A stretch of DNA of 64,000 nucleotides from Thalassia testudinum (GCA_037157565.1 JAZHRO010000024.1:11538501-11602500), one strand, 5' to 3'. Positions 1 through 12,446 are shown, numbered from the stretch's first letter. Translations and numbers: made by a program. Notes: generated by a model from the sequence alone, not told the origin.

Positions 1-342
1 TGTTCTAGTGCTGAAGTCGAGTGTTGGACAATGGTTCATATTGCTTGTGAGTTCTTGTGGATCACTTCTTGGTTGATCTTGGGGTCCATGTGAAGAGTCA
101 TATTCCCATGTTTTGTGACAAGTTGGCTACTTTTATTGCATCCAATCATGTCTTCCATGAGAGAATGAAGCACATTGACATAGATTGTTACTTCATACAA
201 AATGCAGGGATGGAAGGAAAGATTGCTACTCACATATCTTTTGAGCTTTAGCTTGCTAATGCACGGAGGCATTGTTGAAAAAGAGTTATTCTTGTGTGAC
301 AAGTTGGGGTTGACAGATATCTACTCATCAATTTAAGGGGAA
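1..342 (+). pseudogene. Copia retrotransposon RNase H tail (remnant)
   Basis: This is the 3' end of a Copia pol gene, cut by the window start. Reading one frame over the first ~55 bases and the next frame from about 57 to 251 gives the Copia RNase H ending: an SSAEVE stretch, then PMFCDKLATFIASN, then FHERMKHIDIDCYFI. A frameshift near 56 and missing sequence show that it is dead. The purine-rich run at about 331-342 (AAGGGGAA) is the polypurine tract next to the 3' LTR. Seen: the motifs and frameshift. Known: these motifs define Ty1/copia RNase H. The rest of the element lies outside the window. Confidence 0.8.
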
Positions 343-489
343 TGTTAAAATCCTAGGTTTATATTATTTTTTGTGTTTCTTGTTATTTTGTTTTCATGGT
401 GGATTCATATGTAATTTCTCCATCCCTTCTCTTTTATACAAGAGGTTAGGGTTTTCTTTTTGAATAAAAAACTTCATTTTTCGCTTGCA
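343..489 (+). mobile_element. 3' LTR of the Copia element (about 147 bp)
   Basis: The LTR starts TGTTAAAATCC straight after the polypurine tract. It contains a TATA-like TTTTATACAAGAGG followed by GGTTAGGGTTTTC and probably ends at TTGCA near 489. The downstream part resembles the LTR at 55415-55563 and, more weakly, the LTRs of 45426-48435, so all three may belong to related short-LTR Copia lineages. The 3' end is inferred from the TG...CA rule; the partner LTR is outside the window. Confidence 0.65.
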
Positions 490-567
490 GTCTTGATGTG
501 ATTGGAAGTGCTATTATCTATACTTCGATGGGACTTAATCTATGTGATTAAACCTCTTGTTCTCTTA

Positions 568-907
568 GGCCTTGTTTGGTAGAGGTTTAAAGGAAGATTT
601 TATTTTATATGTCAACGGTAAAGTGAACCGTGCATGAATAGTGAAAATTTTATTCCCCACCTATAATATCTGCCTCTCACCAATCATATCTACCTTCACT
701 AACTCACTCTTACCCATCACATCCACCTATCACATCTATCTTAATAATCTACTCCCAATACAATAAAAATAAAAATCAATAATAATATATCAACTAAACT
801 ATCACATCCATACCCATTAAACCTCATCTTATCTATCCACTTATCCATCTTTAAGACTTTCTAAATTTTATCCAATCTTAAACTTTATACCTTTACCAAA
901 TGGGGCC
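568..907. mobile_element. Tourist-like MITE (PIF/Harbinger type), 340 bp
   Basis: The left end reads GGCCTTGTTTGGTAGAGG, and the complement of the right end reads GGCCCCATTTGGTAAAGG. These are imperfect terminal inverted repeats of about 25 bp. They are flanked by TTA on both sides (565-567 and 908-910), the 3-bp duplication of PIF/Harbinger elements. The inside is A/T-rich and non-coding. Confidence 0.85.
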
Positions 908-910
908 TTA

Positions 911-2181
911 AGCAAATATTAGTTTGAACCAAACCTTGATGTGACAAGTTGTACTTTGAGGTCACCTACAACCCAAATAAAAAAGTAGCAAAATCTGAAA
1001 TAAAACCTTTATTCTATGCATCATCCTTGAGGTTTGTTCCTCTCCCTAAACGGTACTTCATGAAATCGGACTATTTTAGAAGAAGGGTCATCAATGCTGT
1101 CAAGGCATTCCCCTAGACACCAATTTTTAGACGATCACGATCTTGATGCCTGGGCATGCCTGACCTCTCCTTTGGGCTGCACCTGGACAAGTGTTTGGAT
1201 GAGAAATGCCAGATGAGGTGTATGCACTTGACAAGAGAGGCGTCTATGAAGGTTTGATAGCTTAACTTGTGTCTTTGCCTAAAATTAATATTTTGTAATG
1301 AAACTTTGCTGATTGAAATCCATTTAAGAAGCAAGGAGTGTTTTAAATTTTAATTACATCCAAACAGAAGAGTCAAAATTTGCAATATTTAGACTATTGA
1401 AATTAATCGCCCTTGATCAGGGGCTATGGGTGTCAGTTTGCCTTGCAAAATCATATTTGATATGTTCCTATGAGATGATCTCAATTTTCAAAGTTCATTT
1501 AAAAATTGCTTGTGGGCAAAATATATTAGCTTAGATATGGGTAAATTACCCATAAGTAAGCTACAGTTTTTCTGCACACACACATTGTGTATGTGTGTGA
1601 GTGTGTGTCCACACCTCTCTCTCTCTCTCTCTGTGTGTCAATTTTTCATGTGTGGACTTAGCTTTTTGAACTCGTATTCAGATCAGATCAAATGTATGCT
1701 CAAGCAAGAGGCCAATTGATATCCCGATAAGGTGGGGGGAATCAGAGTTTGAGCCTTATAAAGGATAGGTTGGCTGAGGTGATAAGGTAGGGCGAGTTGG
1801 ATTTTGAGACTCATAAAAGATAGGTTGGCCGAGGTGAAGAAGTGCTAGAAGAAAACCATTATAATTTTCGTGCTTTCTTGAGCTTTAATTTGGGTACAAC
1901 CTAGGAGAGATCTGACTATACGCAAAAAAATCCATGTTACATACTCCTCTTAGTGGAAAAAGCTTCATTCTAGTTTGATATCCTGGGGATGGTCTAATTT
2001 TGCAATGCAGGAAATATTTAATCTCACAAAATTGAACTTTAGATTTTCTTATGAGTCTGCTAGGGAAATGTTCTGTATTGATCCTCTTATATAACATCAT
2101 AAAGTGCCTCTACCACGAAGTTATGACATGTTTGTAGTAGTAGATTGAATGCGATATTGAGGTGATTGCAAAATGTTACAG
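911..2181. other. Region without a recognised gene
   Basis: No supported coding region. A GT- and CT-rich microsatellite stretch lies at about 1574-1639. Two partly repeated phrases around TAAGGTGGGG/TAAGGTAGGG with AGGATAGGTTGGC occur at 1729-1775 and 1781-1830. The missing first exon of the gene that starts at 2182 could lie here, but I could not identify it. Confidence 0.5.
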
Positions 2182-2796
2182 TTCTTGGAAAGGTGAAGGA
2201 CTTCCTGGGAATGATGGCAGAGGCCAATAAACAGTTGGAGCTCAAAAAGCAGGTGAAGCATCCATTGTTTATAAGCAGTGCACATTGATTCTTCAGTCTG
2301 ACACTGGTTCTTTCTCGATTTTGCAGGAGAATCCAGAAGCAAATTTTGATATCGAGGCGCTTAATGGGAATGAGATGGAAATAATTGAAATGGTTTGTTG
2401 TTGCATATATATGCAAGAATAATAAAAGCGTATGAGACTTTGCATGCATTTCACTGATTTTGTTTGGTACTTCTGTGCCTGCAGGATTTGCTTTTGGGGG
2501 TTGCGGATCTCCAAACTCCAGAGGCCGTCTCTGCAGCCGAGTCTGCAGCTTCAGGCTCTGGACTAAACCTGCCTTGTTCCCCCAGTCACCCATATTTTGA
2601 CACAGATGATGGCAGTAGTGATGATGGCTCAGGAGACAAAAGCAATAACGAAGTTGCCAGTAGCAATGATAGTGATGATGATGATGATGACGACAAACGA
2701 AATGGACACCTGACAAATGGTGGTCAACGAGCTTCATCAAAACGTTCCAAGGCAAGCCAACCTAACAAGAGGCCAAAAATACTTGTTCTTGATTGA
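2182..2796 (+). CDS. NOPCHAP1/DUF4598-like protein, last three exons
   Basis: Three exons join in frame: 2182-2252, 2327-2392 and 2485-2796, with GT/AG introns and a TGA stop. The visible product is about 148 residues. It begins LGKVKDFLGMMAEANKQLE, continues DIEALNGNEMEIIEMDLLLG and GVADLQTPEA, then enters a serine/aspartate-rich acidic tract with a run of Asp, and ends with a basic SKRSK...KRPKILVLD tail. A DFLxxMAxAN helix followed by an IEMD-LLLG segment fits the NOPCHAP1/DUF4598 family, a nucleolar chaperone adaptor for box C/D snoRNP assembly; that family link is from memory and not certain. Exon 1, which must end with one base of a codon, was not found. The locus is therefore either a gene with a distant first exon or a 5'-truncated copy. 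Confidence 0.6.
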
Positions 2797-4632
2797 TACT
2801 TCTTTGACGTGTGCAAAGGGTGGATACCCTACCGGCCAATGGGTGGCACCAAACCATTCCAAGGGTCTGCGTCTCGTCTGGCATGAATGCTGCAACGTAA
2901 GCCTCCCGTTGGCTTGTTTAAGCTTTTGTGGTGATTTCAGGAAGTGTTCTCTAGGTATTCTGGCTTAGCTGCTATTTAAGTCAGATGTGTTTTAGAAGCA
3001 TCCCCTGAGGGATATCAGCTGCATGCTAGGGCACATGTTATGTGCAGTTTTACCAGGTTGCTGTATTGCGAAATTTTGACTTCATGATCTTTTTTCTTTC
3101 CAAATTTTAGGATCATTAGGTGATTCAATTATGTCAAAGTCACTCGGTGAGTACAGATTATCCTTTTTTTGTGTTCTTGTCTAGAAGCCATCATGAAATT
3201 TATCATTTAATGTTATAAGAGATCGTTCATCTTATTATTCCTGCCTGGCCAGGATTCCCTTGGGAATGAAAACCAAGGATTGTGCTGGCCCTAGAATCCT
3301 TTTGCTTTGAAGTGAGGTTATAATGCCAAGAATCTCCCCAATGGATCCTCAAATTATGTTAACAAGATACTAATTCAACCACACTCACCTGTTGAAGCAA
3401 AGGAATTATAAACATCTTATATGCTGATCTTGATTGATGAGACTGTAATTATTAGCTTTGACATCTAAAGAAAGCCTCATGTTGATGTAGTATATTGTCA
3501 TTGGAGATAATAATGATCATGAATACAAAGCTATATAACTTTTTGCTTCTTGAGTCTGTTTGGCGTTGGATTATCCTATAGCCACAGCGTGAAAAGCTAA
3601 ATTACAATATATGGTGGTGGATGGGATCCTCGATGCATTAGAATTTTCAAGGAAAAGGTAACCCAACATAGATGTAAACCAAATAAATTGCATCTTGTTC
3701 TTCGTGGCTTGTATTGCATTTATTTATTCACGAAAAATGTAAAATTGACATTAAAATATAAAGGAAATAAGCTGCAACCCCGTATCCTCTACGTACTTCA
3801 ACTCTTTGTGGCGGCATTCTGCCAATTACACTTTTCTTAAAAATTCCATAATTTCATTTCCTTTTGCATTTTTCATAAGATGCATATGTGATAGGAATAG
3901 AATTGCTTTGTTTTAGTTCATTCGCAAGTCGCTAGATGAGTAGAAACTCTTAACACCTGGTTTTGCAGTACAGATGGAATTGGAAAACAAATCATCCACT
4001 ATAGTTGTAAAAGGGATAGATTCCTTAAACAATATGGACAAAGAATGAGAGAAATATCCTATCAGGTGGATCATATTTGATTTGAAAGATTCCCCTCAAG
4101 GGCTTGAATTTACCTGCATCATAGCTAACAAATAGAAGATGGTGAAGAAAAATGGCACAACATGCTTGTCGTCATGTAAAAAGATAGGCATGCCTCTTTT
4201 CTGTTGAAAATAATATAGGTATGCCTTTTTCCCGACAAACCTGTTACTCTGTGAGAGGATGAACATCCCTTCATCTATCACATTTAGTAGATGCAAGAAG
4301 CAAATTGGTAAAGCTGCCTTCTCAATGGAGTTGAAGGGCAAAACAACATGGTAGAAGAAAACAGGGAGAAAATTGCACTTCCTGAAAGGTGCCATGCGCA
4401 AATTGCACTTCCACAATCTAATTATTCCAAAAATCACCAAGCTATGTACAAAAACAGCAAAAAGAGTTGAAAGGGAACAAATGCAAATTCCACAAGGTCA
4501 ATTGGAAAGTGTGAATGCTAAATGCAACTGACAATAAAGAGAGAGCCCAAGTAACAAGTATTATCAAGTGTAAAGAACACAGCAAGGCACCCTTAAAACT
4601 ATGTTAACAAAACTAATACACAAAACTAAGTC
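2797..4632. other. Region without a recognised gene
   Basis: The first few hundred bases are probably the 3' UTR and downstream flank of the gene ending at 2796. The rest is A/T-rich with only chance reading frames; the longest, at 4096-4440 on the minus strand, has no recognisable motif. Confidence 0.5.
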
Positions 4633-5114
4633 CAGGGGTGCATACATGTTAGGTTGGATTGAGTTGGGACCTAACCTAAACCTAACTCACAATTTTCGGG
4701 TTGGTATTTTTCTAATCCAATCCAACCCGTTAACTATTGAACCCAACCCAACTTGTTAACTATTGAATTTAACTCAACCTAACCCATAAAAATCGGATAG
4801 AATTTGGTTAATTTGAGCAAGTTGTTTACTATAAAAAATGTAAAACTTATGTTTATCTCTCTATATTTCATATTTAATAATAAAATATTTTAAATTTATA
4901 AATAACCTATATCCGGTAAAAAAGCTAATAAAATAGGTAAAAAATAAAAATCAAACCATGAATGTTATTTGGGAAAGGAGTGGGCGGGTTTTGAATTTGA
5001 GACATGGGAGAAGTGGGGGTAGGACAACTTGAGGGGAATTTGAGATATTAGGATTGGGCATGGGTGGACTTTGGTGACTAAACGGTTATAATTAGGGAAG
5101 ATTTAAATTTGACT

Positions 5115-5116
<2 letters not shown>

Positions 5117-5148
<32 letters not shown>
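5117..5148. repeat. (TA)n microsatellite
   Basis: About 16 uninterrupted TA units, directly left of the nested MITE. Confidence 0.95.
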
Positions 5149-5151
<3 letters not shown>

Positions 5152-5154
5152 AAA

Positions 5155-5526
5155 AGGAAGTGTGTAGGTAATCTACACATAAGTTAAACGTAATTTTGAC
5201 AATAACTCCCACCACAAGTGGTATTTTAGATTTAAAATTTACGAATTAAGATTACTTCGTATGAATATATCATGTACTAAATTTGAAACAAATCTAACAT
5301 TCTTGACGCATACATCTAACAAGGTTGAATTTCATGATACTCAGGCCGTAAAAAGTGAACACCCTTTGATGTACATGTTAGGAGTACCAGATTGATTTCA
5401 AATTTGATGCGGTGCATGTTTACATAAAATGATCTCAATTTCTAAATTTTCAATCTAAAATATTATTCATAGTGGAATATATTACCACATCTACACAACT
5501 TACTTATAGATCACCTATACACTCCT
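5155..5526. mobile_element. Nested MITE with about 30-bp inverted ends
   Basis: The left end AGGAAGTGTGTAGGTAATCT pairs with the complement of the right end, AGGAGTGTATAGGTGATCT. Subterminal parts (a GGTATTTTAGATT-like stretch near 5220 and its inverse near 5460) pair as well. It lies between a (TA)n tract and a (CA)n tract inside the hAT-like element, so it inserted later. The superfamily is not clear. Confidence 0.65.
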
Positions 5527-5688
5527 AACCATCACACACACACACACACATATCGACTTAAATGAGTTGCTAGTTAAGTTTGATTAGTTAAACCTCAAAT
5601 CCAACCTAACTCATTCTAACCCACAAACCAACCCATTATAGTTTGGTCGGGTTGGATTTGGGTTGAACCAAGACTCGTGTACGCCCAT

Positions 5689-6049
5689 AAATCTAACCAC
5701 ATAATTAAGGACCACACATGCACCGTGAACCATTGACAACCAGAAAGTTGATTAAGGACAACAAACACAACACTGTTGAGGACAAAAAAGAAAGTTGCAC
5801 CTTCTTATGAACAAAAGAAAACTCTTAAGGAACATTCCACTTGGAAGTCATAGCATCTGCACCAAGCACCGTTGATTGCAACGAATTAGTTAAAAGCAGT
5901 TGCATAATCCTGATAGGCAGATGGGTGGTGAGAGTCACCATCTGAAAATGTATTTACAACAAAACCCCAATCCTCGCAATGGCAAAATTTTCTTCGTAGA
6001 GATGGCTCTTAAAACCAGACGACGATTGATCGAAGCCAACCTCGAATTC
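5689..6049. other. 3' flank of the Tubby-like gene
   Basis: Non-coding. It lies downstream of the minus-strand gene that ends at 6050 and probably contains its 3' UTR and polyadenylation region. No other feature was seen. Confidence 0.5.
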
Positions 6050-8216
6050 TCATTCGCAGACTGGCTTCGTGTCAAAGCTGCTCAAGCAAATTGCAAACGC
6101 CTGAAACGCCGAAATTGGGTACATATAATCCATAGTGAAGATATCTTTCCCTATCTTTCCAAACTGAAGTATCACTCTTTCTTGCTCCGAGGTGGAGATC
6201 CGGTGATGGGGCTGGACGTCAGCCACAAGTTGGAAGTTCTTTACCGATGCCACCGTGACACGTCCTTGGAAATTAAGGCACCAGCATTGAAGCTGTTCGT
6301 GCCATCTGGGAGTTTTGTTCTTCAGGATTAGAGGGCTGAACGATGAGCTCGAAGAAGGCCCCGCCGGCGTTGGGGTGGCGGCACTTTTAGAGCTAAGAGC
6401 AGAGACCATGCTGTTGTTAATAGGGGATGGCATGGAATAAAATTGCTCTTCCCAATCATGTGGCGTATTAGTTGGTGTCGGTGTTGTTCCATCTTCTTGG
6501 ATTGCAGAAAGGGGGATGGAGTGCATATTGCAGAGCATTTTTCTTGGACCTCTAGAACGCAGGACGGTGACTTCGTACGATATGCTGCCAACAACATAGT
6601 TGCCGGCAGATACCCGTGGAGACACCTGCTTGGAATGGATTCTTCGGCTTGTAGAGTTTCGCGATGGAACTGCAACATCTTGAATGGGTTGCCCATCGTA
6701 AATGGCGAACTTGGTCCCAAGAAAGTTGGACCTGTTTGAAGATATAATAATGCCCAATTGAACCATCAGTAGGGGTTGGCAAAAAAAAGAAATGCAAAAT
6801 GTGCTCTTTTCTTCAACAATTAAGCTCTGTTTTTTCTTTCTCCTCAAAGCTTCAGAAGGATGGTCAAAAGAAAGAAGGGATGGTTACCTGACTTTCCCAA
6901 CATACATTGTGCTGGCTCGAGAGAAGTCATTAGGTGCCAATGAAATAACAAAATCAGTGCTGGTTGCTCGCCTGATCTTGCGGGCAGCTAGAAGAAATTT
7001 GCCATTATCTGCTAGCAGGGCTGCGGACAATTAAATTCATACGAGGATAAGCAAAGAGTCTCGTGGTTGATGCGTATGCATGAACAAGCAATGATACGTG
7101 CTGAGACATCACTTGGTTTCCTCTTCAATTGTGATAGCCAACGAATAGGATTTGTAAAGCAATGAAATTATCGATGATCTTGCGCCAAATGACTCATAAA
7201 AGCTAAAAGTTATATTCTCTGCTTAAGGAGAGCCATTTTCATTAAAGCTTTGTAGCATTTTCCATTTTCATGCAAGCTCAGATGACAATGCCCATATGAA
7301 TAAAAATAGATAGCAGAGGTCGATAATATTTTCTAAAAACATTTTGCTTCACGTCCAATCGATAATTTCCCATCCTTTAGTAGCAAAGCATCATGTTGTT
7401 AGTTGCATTTGCTATGTCTGTCAGGAGGTTTGCTGTAAAGCTCTATTCTAATTCCTGAAAAGCAGATTTAGTGAACACACAGTCCAAATTCTTTGCAGCA
7501 ATCCACTTCTATTCCATGCATTCAATTTGGGAGCAAGAGGAGACAACTCAAATTCATTCTCTGTTAACCTCACTGCAATCATTCTAAGGCGTATAATGTT
7601 GGGAGATCTTTGACAACAATAGAGATGAATTCAAGCAAACATCATTCGAGATAGAAGGTGAGATTCGCATACCGGGGGTGAGTCCCAGGAAGAGATAATA
7701 CATGGAAGTCGCGCGTTCCCTCCTGATGAAGCATTGCACAGGAGACTCCCTTGGCCCTGGCTGCATCACAGATCACACAACATCCAACCCAAAAGTCACA
7801 GAAATCGATAATTCAATCAGATCCAATGCGAAACACCAACACCCACAAAACAACTTCCACAAAGATCCCGTCTTTTCTCATAAAAAAAAAAAAAACGACA
7901 CATGGTGACCAATCCACCAGACCTGCTTGAGGGAGAGGGGGAAGGTGATGAGCCTCGACCGTTCGACGGTGCACACGACCTCCATTGCGGCGGCCCTCCA
8001 CGACCTGCAGACCTCCGCACAGAACGCCACCTGCCTCCTCCTTGGCCACGCCCTGTCCCTCTCCTCCACCCTCCTTATCACCTCCACAAGGAGCTCCATT
8101 GGCAAGCTGCTCCATTGCCCACACCCCAAAACCCCTTCCTCCTCCTCCACCACCACCACCTCGTCCAGGACCATCCTTTCCCCTCTCCCTTGTCGAATCC
8201 TGCTGCTGCAAGGCAT
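6050..8216 (-). CDS. Tubby-like F-box protein, four exons
   Basis: Minus-strand exons 8216-7923, 7760-7673, 7020-6888 and 6731-6050 join in frame through GT/AG introns to give 398 residues. Residues ~35-95 ([18 protein letters not shown] ... VCRSW) form the F-box that docks on SKP1 in SCF ubiquitin ligases. Residues ~99-398 form the Tubby domain: [52 protein letters not shown], then the signature [14 protein letters not shown] and the C-terminal [12 protein letters not shown]. The Tubby domain binds phosphoinositides at the plasma membrane; plant members act in stress signalling. Oddities: the family's usual ...ACE ending reads PVCE here, and the region before the F-box is short and acidic (VVVVEEEE). 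The start is the first ATG upstream of the F-box and is likely but not proven. All domains are intact, so this is probably a working gene. Confidence 0.95.
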
Positions 8217-9229
8217 TGCTTCCCTCCCCTCTCACCTATATCCCACTAAAGATCGAATCTTTCGGCGAGATTTCCACCCAAAGATCGGTCCTTTATGCGA
8301 TTTCGCAATTGGGTTTCTCCAGCTGGTGGGTACCCAACAGATCCGGGAGAAGGGGAGCAAAGAGGGCGGGCGGATGGATCGTTAGGAATGGGTGTGGTGG
8401 AAAAGGAAGGGGATAAGGGGGTGTGTGATCTCTGCTTCTTCTTCTTCTGGTTCTGGGCGATGTTGGTCGTCGGTTTCCCTTTACTTACCTCAACACGAAG
8501 AAAGATCCAATCTTTACGCCTCCCTCGCTGTTGGGTTGGCTTCGTCTTCGACACCTGTGGAGCTCTGGCGGTGCCCAAACGTGCAGAGACATTGATATTG
8601 ACGGAGGGAGAGGCTAATCATGGGGCGTGTTAGCTAATATTCTAGTGATTTACTCTCGGGTACTGGTTGAGCTCAGTTCCCATCAAAAGGTGGTTTGATG
8701 GGAATGGGAAAGGTAATGGTGGGGGAGATGGAGGTGGTCAAGAGCTGGCTGTGAGGTGGTGTGGGGAGGAGGAGGAGGCGGTGGTGGTGGTGGTGGTGGT
8801 GGTTTTCCCAAGGTCAGGTTGGATTTCCTGCAAATATTGAGATATTTAATGGAAATAAAATAATTGTTAAGGGTGTTTCACATAAATGGCCCTGTAAGCT
8901 TTCGGTATCAGTGTTGATAATATTTGGACGATGATCCACATCTATCACTTTGGACATAAAACTAACATCCATTTATAAAAAATATGATATCGTATATATA
9001 TTTTTTAATATACGTATTAATTTGGCCCTGTCATCTGCGTATATAATTTTCTTTTTCTACGTATATTTTAGTATATACAAAACATTACCCATAATTTTTA
9101 CCAATTTCAAATAGGATCATGATTCATGCACGCTGAAGTATACACCCTACCTTATCCAACAAGCGAGACCCATTCTCGGGGAGGGTCCCATGTTAGGTAA
9201 GGAGGGTGATTTATAGTATGTGTGTAAGA
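8217..9229. other. Upstream region of the Tubby-like gene
   Basis: This holds the 5' flank and probable promoter/5' UTR of the minus-strand Tubby-like gene. It includes a GGA/GGT microsatellite. No convincing TATA box was fixed. The part beyond ~8830 is A/T-rich and non-coding. Confidence 0.5.
8765..8803. repeat. (GGA)n/(GGT)n microsatellite
   Basis: A short GGA run passes directly into a GGT run of about 8 units. Confidence 0.9.
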
Positions 9230-9525
9230 AAAATTTCTTGTGTTTGTTTATTAAGATTGTATCATTTATGTTATATTAGGAATTTTTAATCTTAGGTTAC
9301 AACAATATTAAGATAAATTTTTTAATTTCAAAATTATCTAATTTAGGAAAAGAGTAAGATGAATTTATCTTGTAATTACATGAAAGAATACTTACATCTA
9401 TCCCTCAAATATTACAAGATTTGACCTATATTTTTTTCAAATTCAAAAATTTTACAATCTCATATTTATCTTATAATTTTATTTCTTACAAAATTAATTC
9501 CTCAAAATTAATAATACCTAATAAT
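9230..9525. repeat. Dispersed ~300-bp repeat, copy 1
   Basis: This matches copy 2 at about 9770-10070 along most of its length: a shared ATTGTATCATTTATG-like start, a shared GATGAATTTATCTTGTAATTA-type middle, and a shared CTTACAAAATTAATT ending. It is A/T-rich and probably an old MITE; I could not define its termini. Confidence 0.6.
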
Positions 9526-9769
9526 TTTACCACTCCCACGGGAAAAATTCAAAGAATGAACGTTATTATTTTCGCTTTACGTCCTAATATGCAAAATAAT
9601 ATAATTTCCCCTTCCGATCATGTTTAACCGTAGATACGCCATAGATTCCTTGGACACGGTAATTCCCTTTTCTACGGTTATGATTGGATCTTACTCACGT
9701 ATATGATGGACACCAGAGGATAGTATTGAGAACGAGAGAAAAAGGAGATATCCCATATTGGGAATTACT

Positions 9770-10070
9770 GTGATTGTTTATTTACGGCAATTGTGTCATT
9801 TATGCTGTATCTAAATTTTTTTATTTTGTATTGCCATAATCTAGGACAGGATCCTTAATTTTAGAATTATCCAATTCAAAGGATAAAGGTGGGATGACTT
9901 TATCTTAAAATTATGTAAAAAAATATTTACATCTATCTCTCTAAACACATCATAATTTAACCTATATTCTTTTTTAAATGTAAAGATTTTATAATCTCAT
10001 ATTATTTCTACAATCTCACCTCCTTACAAAATTAATTACTTAAAATTAATCCTTCGAAATAAAAAATACC
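9770..10070. repeat. Dispersed ~300-bp repeat, copy 2
   Basis: Direct-orientation partner of 9230-9525, separated from it by about 240 bp of unrelated sequence. The two are clearly diverged, so this is an old duplication or two insertions of one family. Confidence 0.6.
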
Positions 10071-12131
10071 TTGGGAGCTATATTGGCGGTTAACCTATGA
10101 TTTGACGAGGCCCCTTTACTCAGTGGTGGAGAGTTGAAGGACTGATAAGTTAGAAAATGACATTATTGACCCACAGTTTAAAAGTTATTTTAGTTGGGAC
10201 CAGGGGTTAGAAAGAGAGGGATAAGCAGGGGTAATCCCCAGATGGTGCCGTCAAGTCATCGAGAATTGGCAGAGGAGGTTGCGAAAGTGAGAAGTTTCAT
10301 GGTTTTGTATAATTAAACACTGATGACCTCCCAATTACTGGTTTCTTACCATGTAAATGGTCCCTTAGATCTTGCTTCGCTTCAAAGTTCACCTACACCA
10401 GTGAAAGGGGTAAAAGTGTACCATCAAGTGACCAGACAAGGATATCCACTCAAATGTTTAAGACATAAAGATCCATGCAATGTTTGTAGGGATATCTATG
10501 TGAAAATCCCCAAGTTACTCCTAAAAAGAGAACTATGTTACTGACCTGAAAATTGGCAGGTAGATTGTTGGTTCAAATGAAGGGAATTGATGTTTACAAT
10601 GTTGGTATCTTATTACCATCTTTGGGAGATGCCAACTGGATTAGGACAAAAGGGATAGGGAGGGGAGATTGGATTCATGGACCTCCATCTCATGTGATGA
10701 GTTGGCCCATGGCAGGTCGAACCCATCGTTTATCTTCCAAGCAAACACAACCCAAAGCAATTTCTTTTTTGGTCGATCGGATGTGGTTGGGTCTCTGATC
10801 GGGGTCACATGGGTCGATTTCTAACCAAAATGTTTATGGACATTTAGGCCTAATTTACGAAAGGAAATAACCTCTCTTTTTAGGGTTATCTTGTATTTAC
10901 TATTAAAAATAATTTAATTTTTATTTACTTTACTAATCCATGTTGGGGTAGAGGTTAGGTTAATTCACACATAACTCTCGCTTTATCTCTCTTCTTCTGT
11001 GCCCACCCACATGTGATTTTTCACAATATGTCCTTTCATTTTAATATAAATAATAATAAATAAACTTACCTATCATTTTAAAAGTAAATATATCTTTTCC
11101 AATTTTATCCCTTATTTTAACGTCCTCATCTAAATATACACATTCCTTTCACGTAACATGTTAACTTATATTCGTAACTTCTGTTCAACAAATACAAACA
11201 TAGATTAATTGTACAATCACCTCTTATACAAGCTAATATAGAGTAGCTAACCTTTACCGTAAGCTAACTCTTAATCTAATTTGTTTATTAATTCAAATCT
11301 GCATCCCAAGTACAATTGCAGAGAACCCTAGTTTTATTAGATAGCCTACTTCATTGGGAACTGGTCGACTTTGGTTGCATTCAAATGTGGGCAGTGGTCA
11401 AGCCAAAAACTTTTTCAATCTTAACTTTTAAATCAATAGCATATATGCTGTTTCGGATGACACATGTACTAATTAGGAAGTATATCCTCTTTTAATAAAA
11501 GAAGAGATTTGAACAGAAGTTTGTGTAAAATTTTTCTCTTTAAATTTTAGCTAAACTTTAAGAGTAAAAATATATTTTTTTTTTTTCTTATGTAAATATT
11601 TCACAAAAAAAAATTTGATACATAAGAATACACCTCACATGAAAAAGAAGAAAAACCTCACACGAGAAAGAAAAAAACTTTTTATCATAAAAAGAATATT
11701 TGATTTGATAATGCAACAAGTAGCCAGTTAGATGTACGGAGTGACGTGATCTGTTACAAGGAGAGAATTGAGAAATGTTACCGTTCGTCTCGTTTGATGT
11801 TGGGTTAGTTTTATCTTTTCTATTTATCGGTAAGGGGATAAATGGCAGATCAACTCCAATGGTGAGGTGAGTTATAATAACGAGAAATCGGGAGCTGTAA
11901 TTTGTTTGTCGTATTTTTGATGTTGACGTTGAGTTGTATATTTTGTTTTTTTCTTGGGTGGAGTGAAGTTGTAACATATTGGAAGCTTCGTGTGTCACGT
12001 CATCTTACAGTTTAAGCCGTAAATATCGTTCCTAGGTAACTTAACTATCTTAGATAGGATGATTTACCCTTTAATCCATCCAGGTGTCTATATTAGATTT
12101 TGCCAAAAAGGTGAAGAAACATAAATTGTGG
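10071..12131. other. Region without a recognised gene
   Basis: Low-GC sequence with scattered chance reading frames. A possible transposon end (GGCCTAATTTACGAAAGG) at about 10849 resembles the ends of the element at 34022-34343, but no matching right end was found. Nothing else is supported. Confidence 0.45.
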
Positions 12132-12446
12132 CGTAAAAAGTGATTATTTTTGTATGTTATAAAATATTGAAAATATTTATCTATTTGATAATTAATGTTT
12201 AATATAAAAAAAATTTAAGATTTATTATATGATAACTTTTATCATATTTAAAAAAACTATCGCATCATTGTAACATAAAAAATATATAAGTAATAAAAAA
12301 TTTTACATCCGGTAAAAATAATTATTTTTATATTTTATAAAATATTAAAATTATTGATCTATTTGATAATTAATGTTTAATGTAAAAAAATAAAAGAATT
12401 TGATATTTATTTTATGGTAATTTTTATCACATTTAAAAAAATTATC
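12132..12446. repeat. Tandem duplication, period about 180 bp
   Basis: Blocks at 12132-12263 and 12312-12446 share the same order of phrases: GTAAAAA, ATTATTTTT, ATAAAATATT, TCTATTTGATAATTAATGTT and TTTTTATCA. They are diverged and very A/T-rich. Confidence 0.7.

Larger units (their letters stand above)
4633..5688. mobile_element. hAT-like non-autonomous element with a nested insertion
   Basis: The left end CAGGGGTGCATAC and the complement of the right end (TGGGCGTACACGAG) are similar. Just inside both ends are many copies of the phrase AACCCAACC or its complement, which suits the CAGGGGTG-type ends common in plant hAT elements. I could not find an 8-bp target duplication, so the exact ends are uncertain. 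The middle holds a (TA)n run and another MITE. Confidence 0.5.

Noticed and set aside
2087..2755. 222-codon minus-strand frame with a His-rich stretch
   Set aside because: It is the antisense of the Asp-rich tail and introns of the plus-strand gene; the His run is simply the complement of GAT repeats.
7813..8416. Several overlapping open frames on both strands, one Pro-rich
   Set aside because: They are shadows of the GC-rich first exon and 5' flank of the Tubby-like gene; only the minus-strand F-box frame has a known domain and splice sites.
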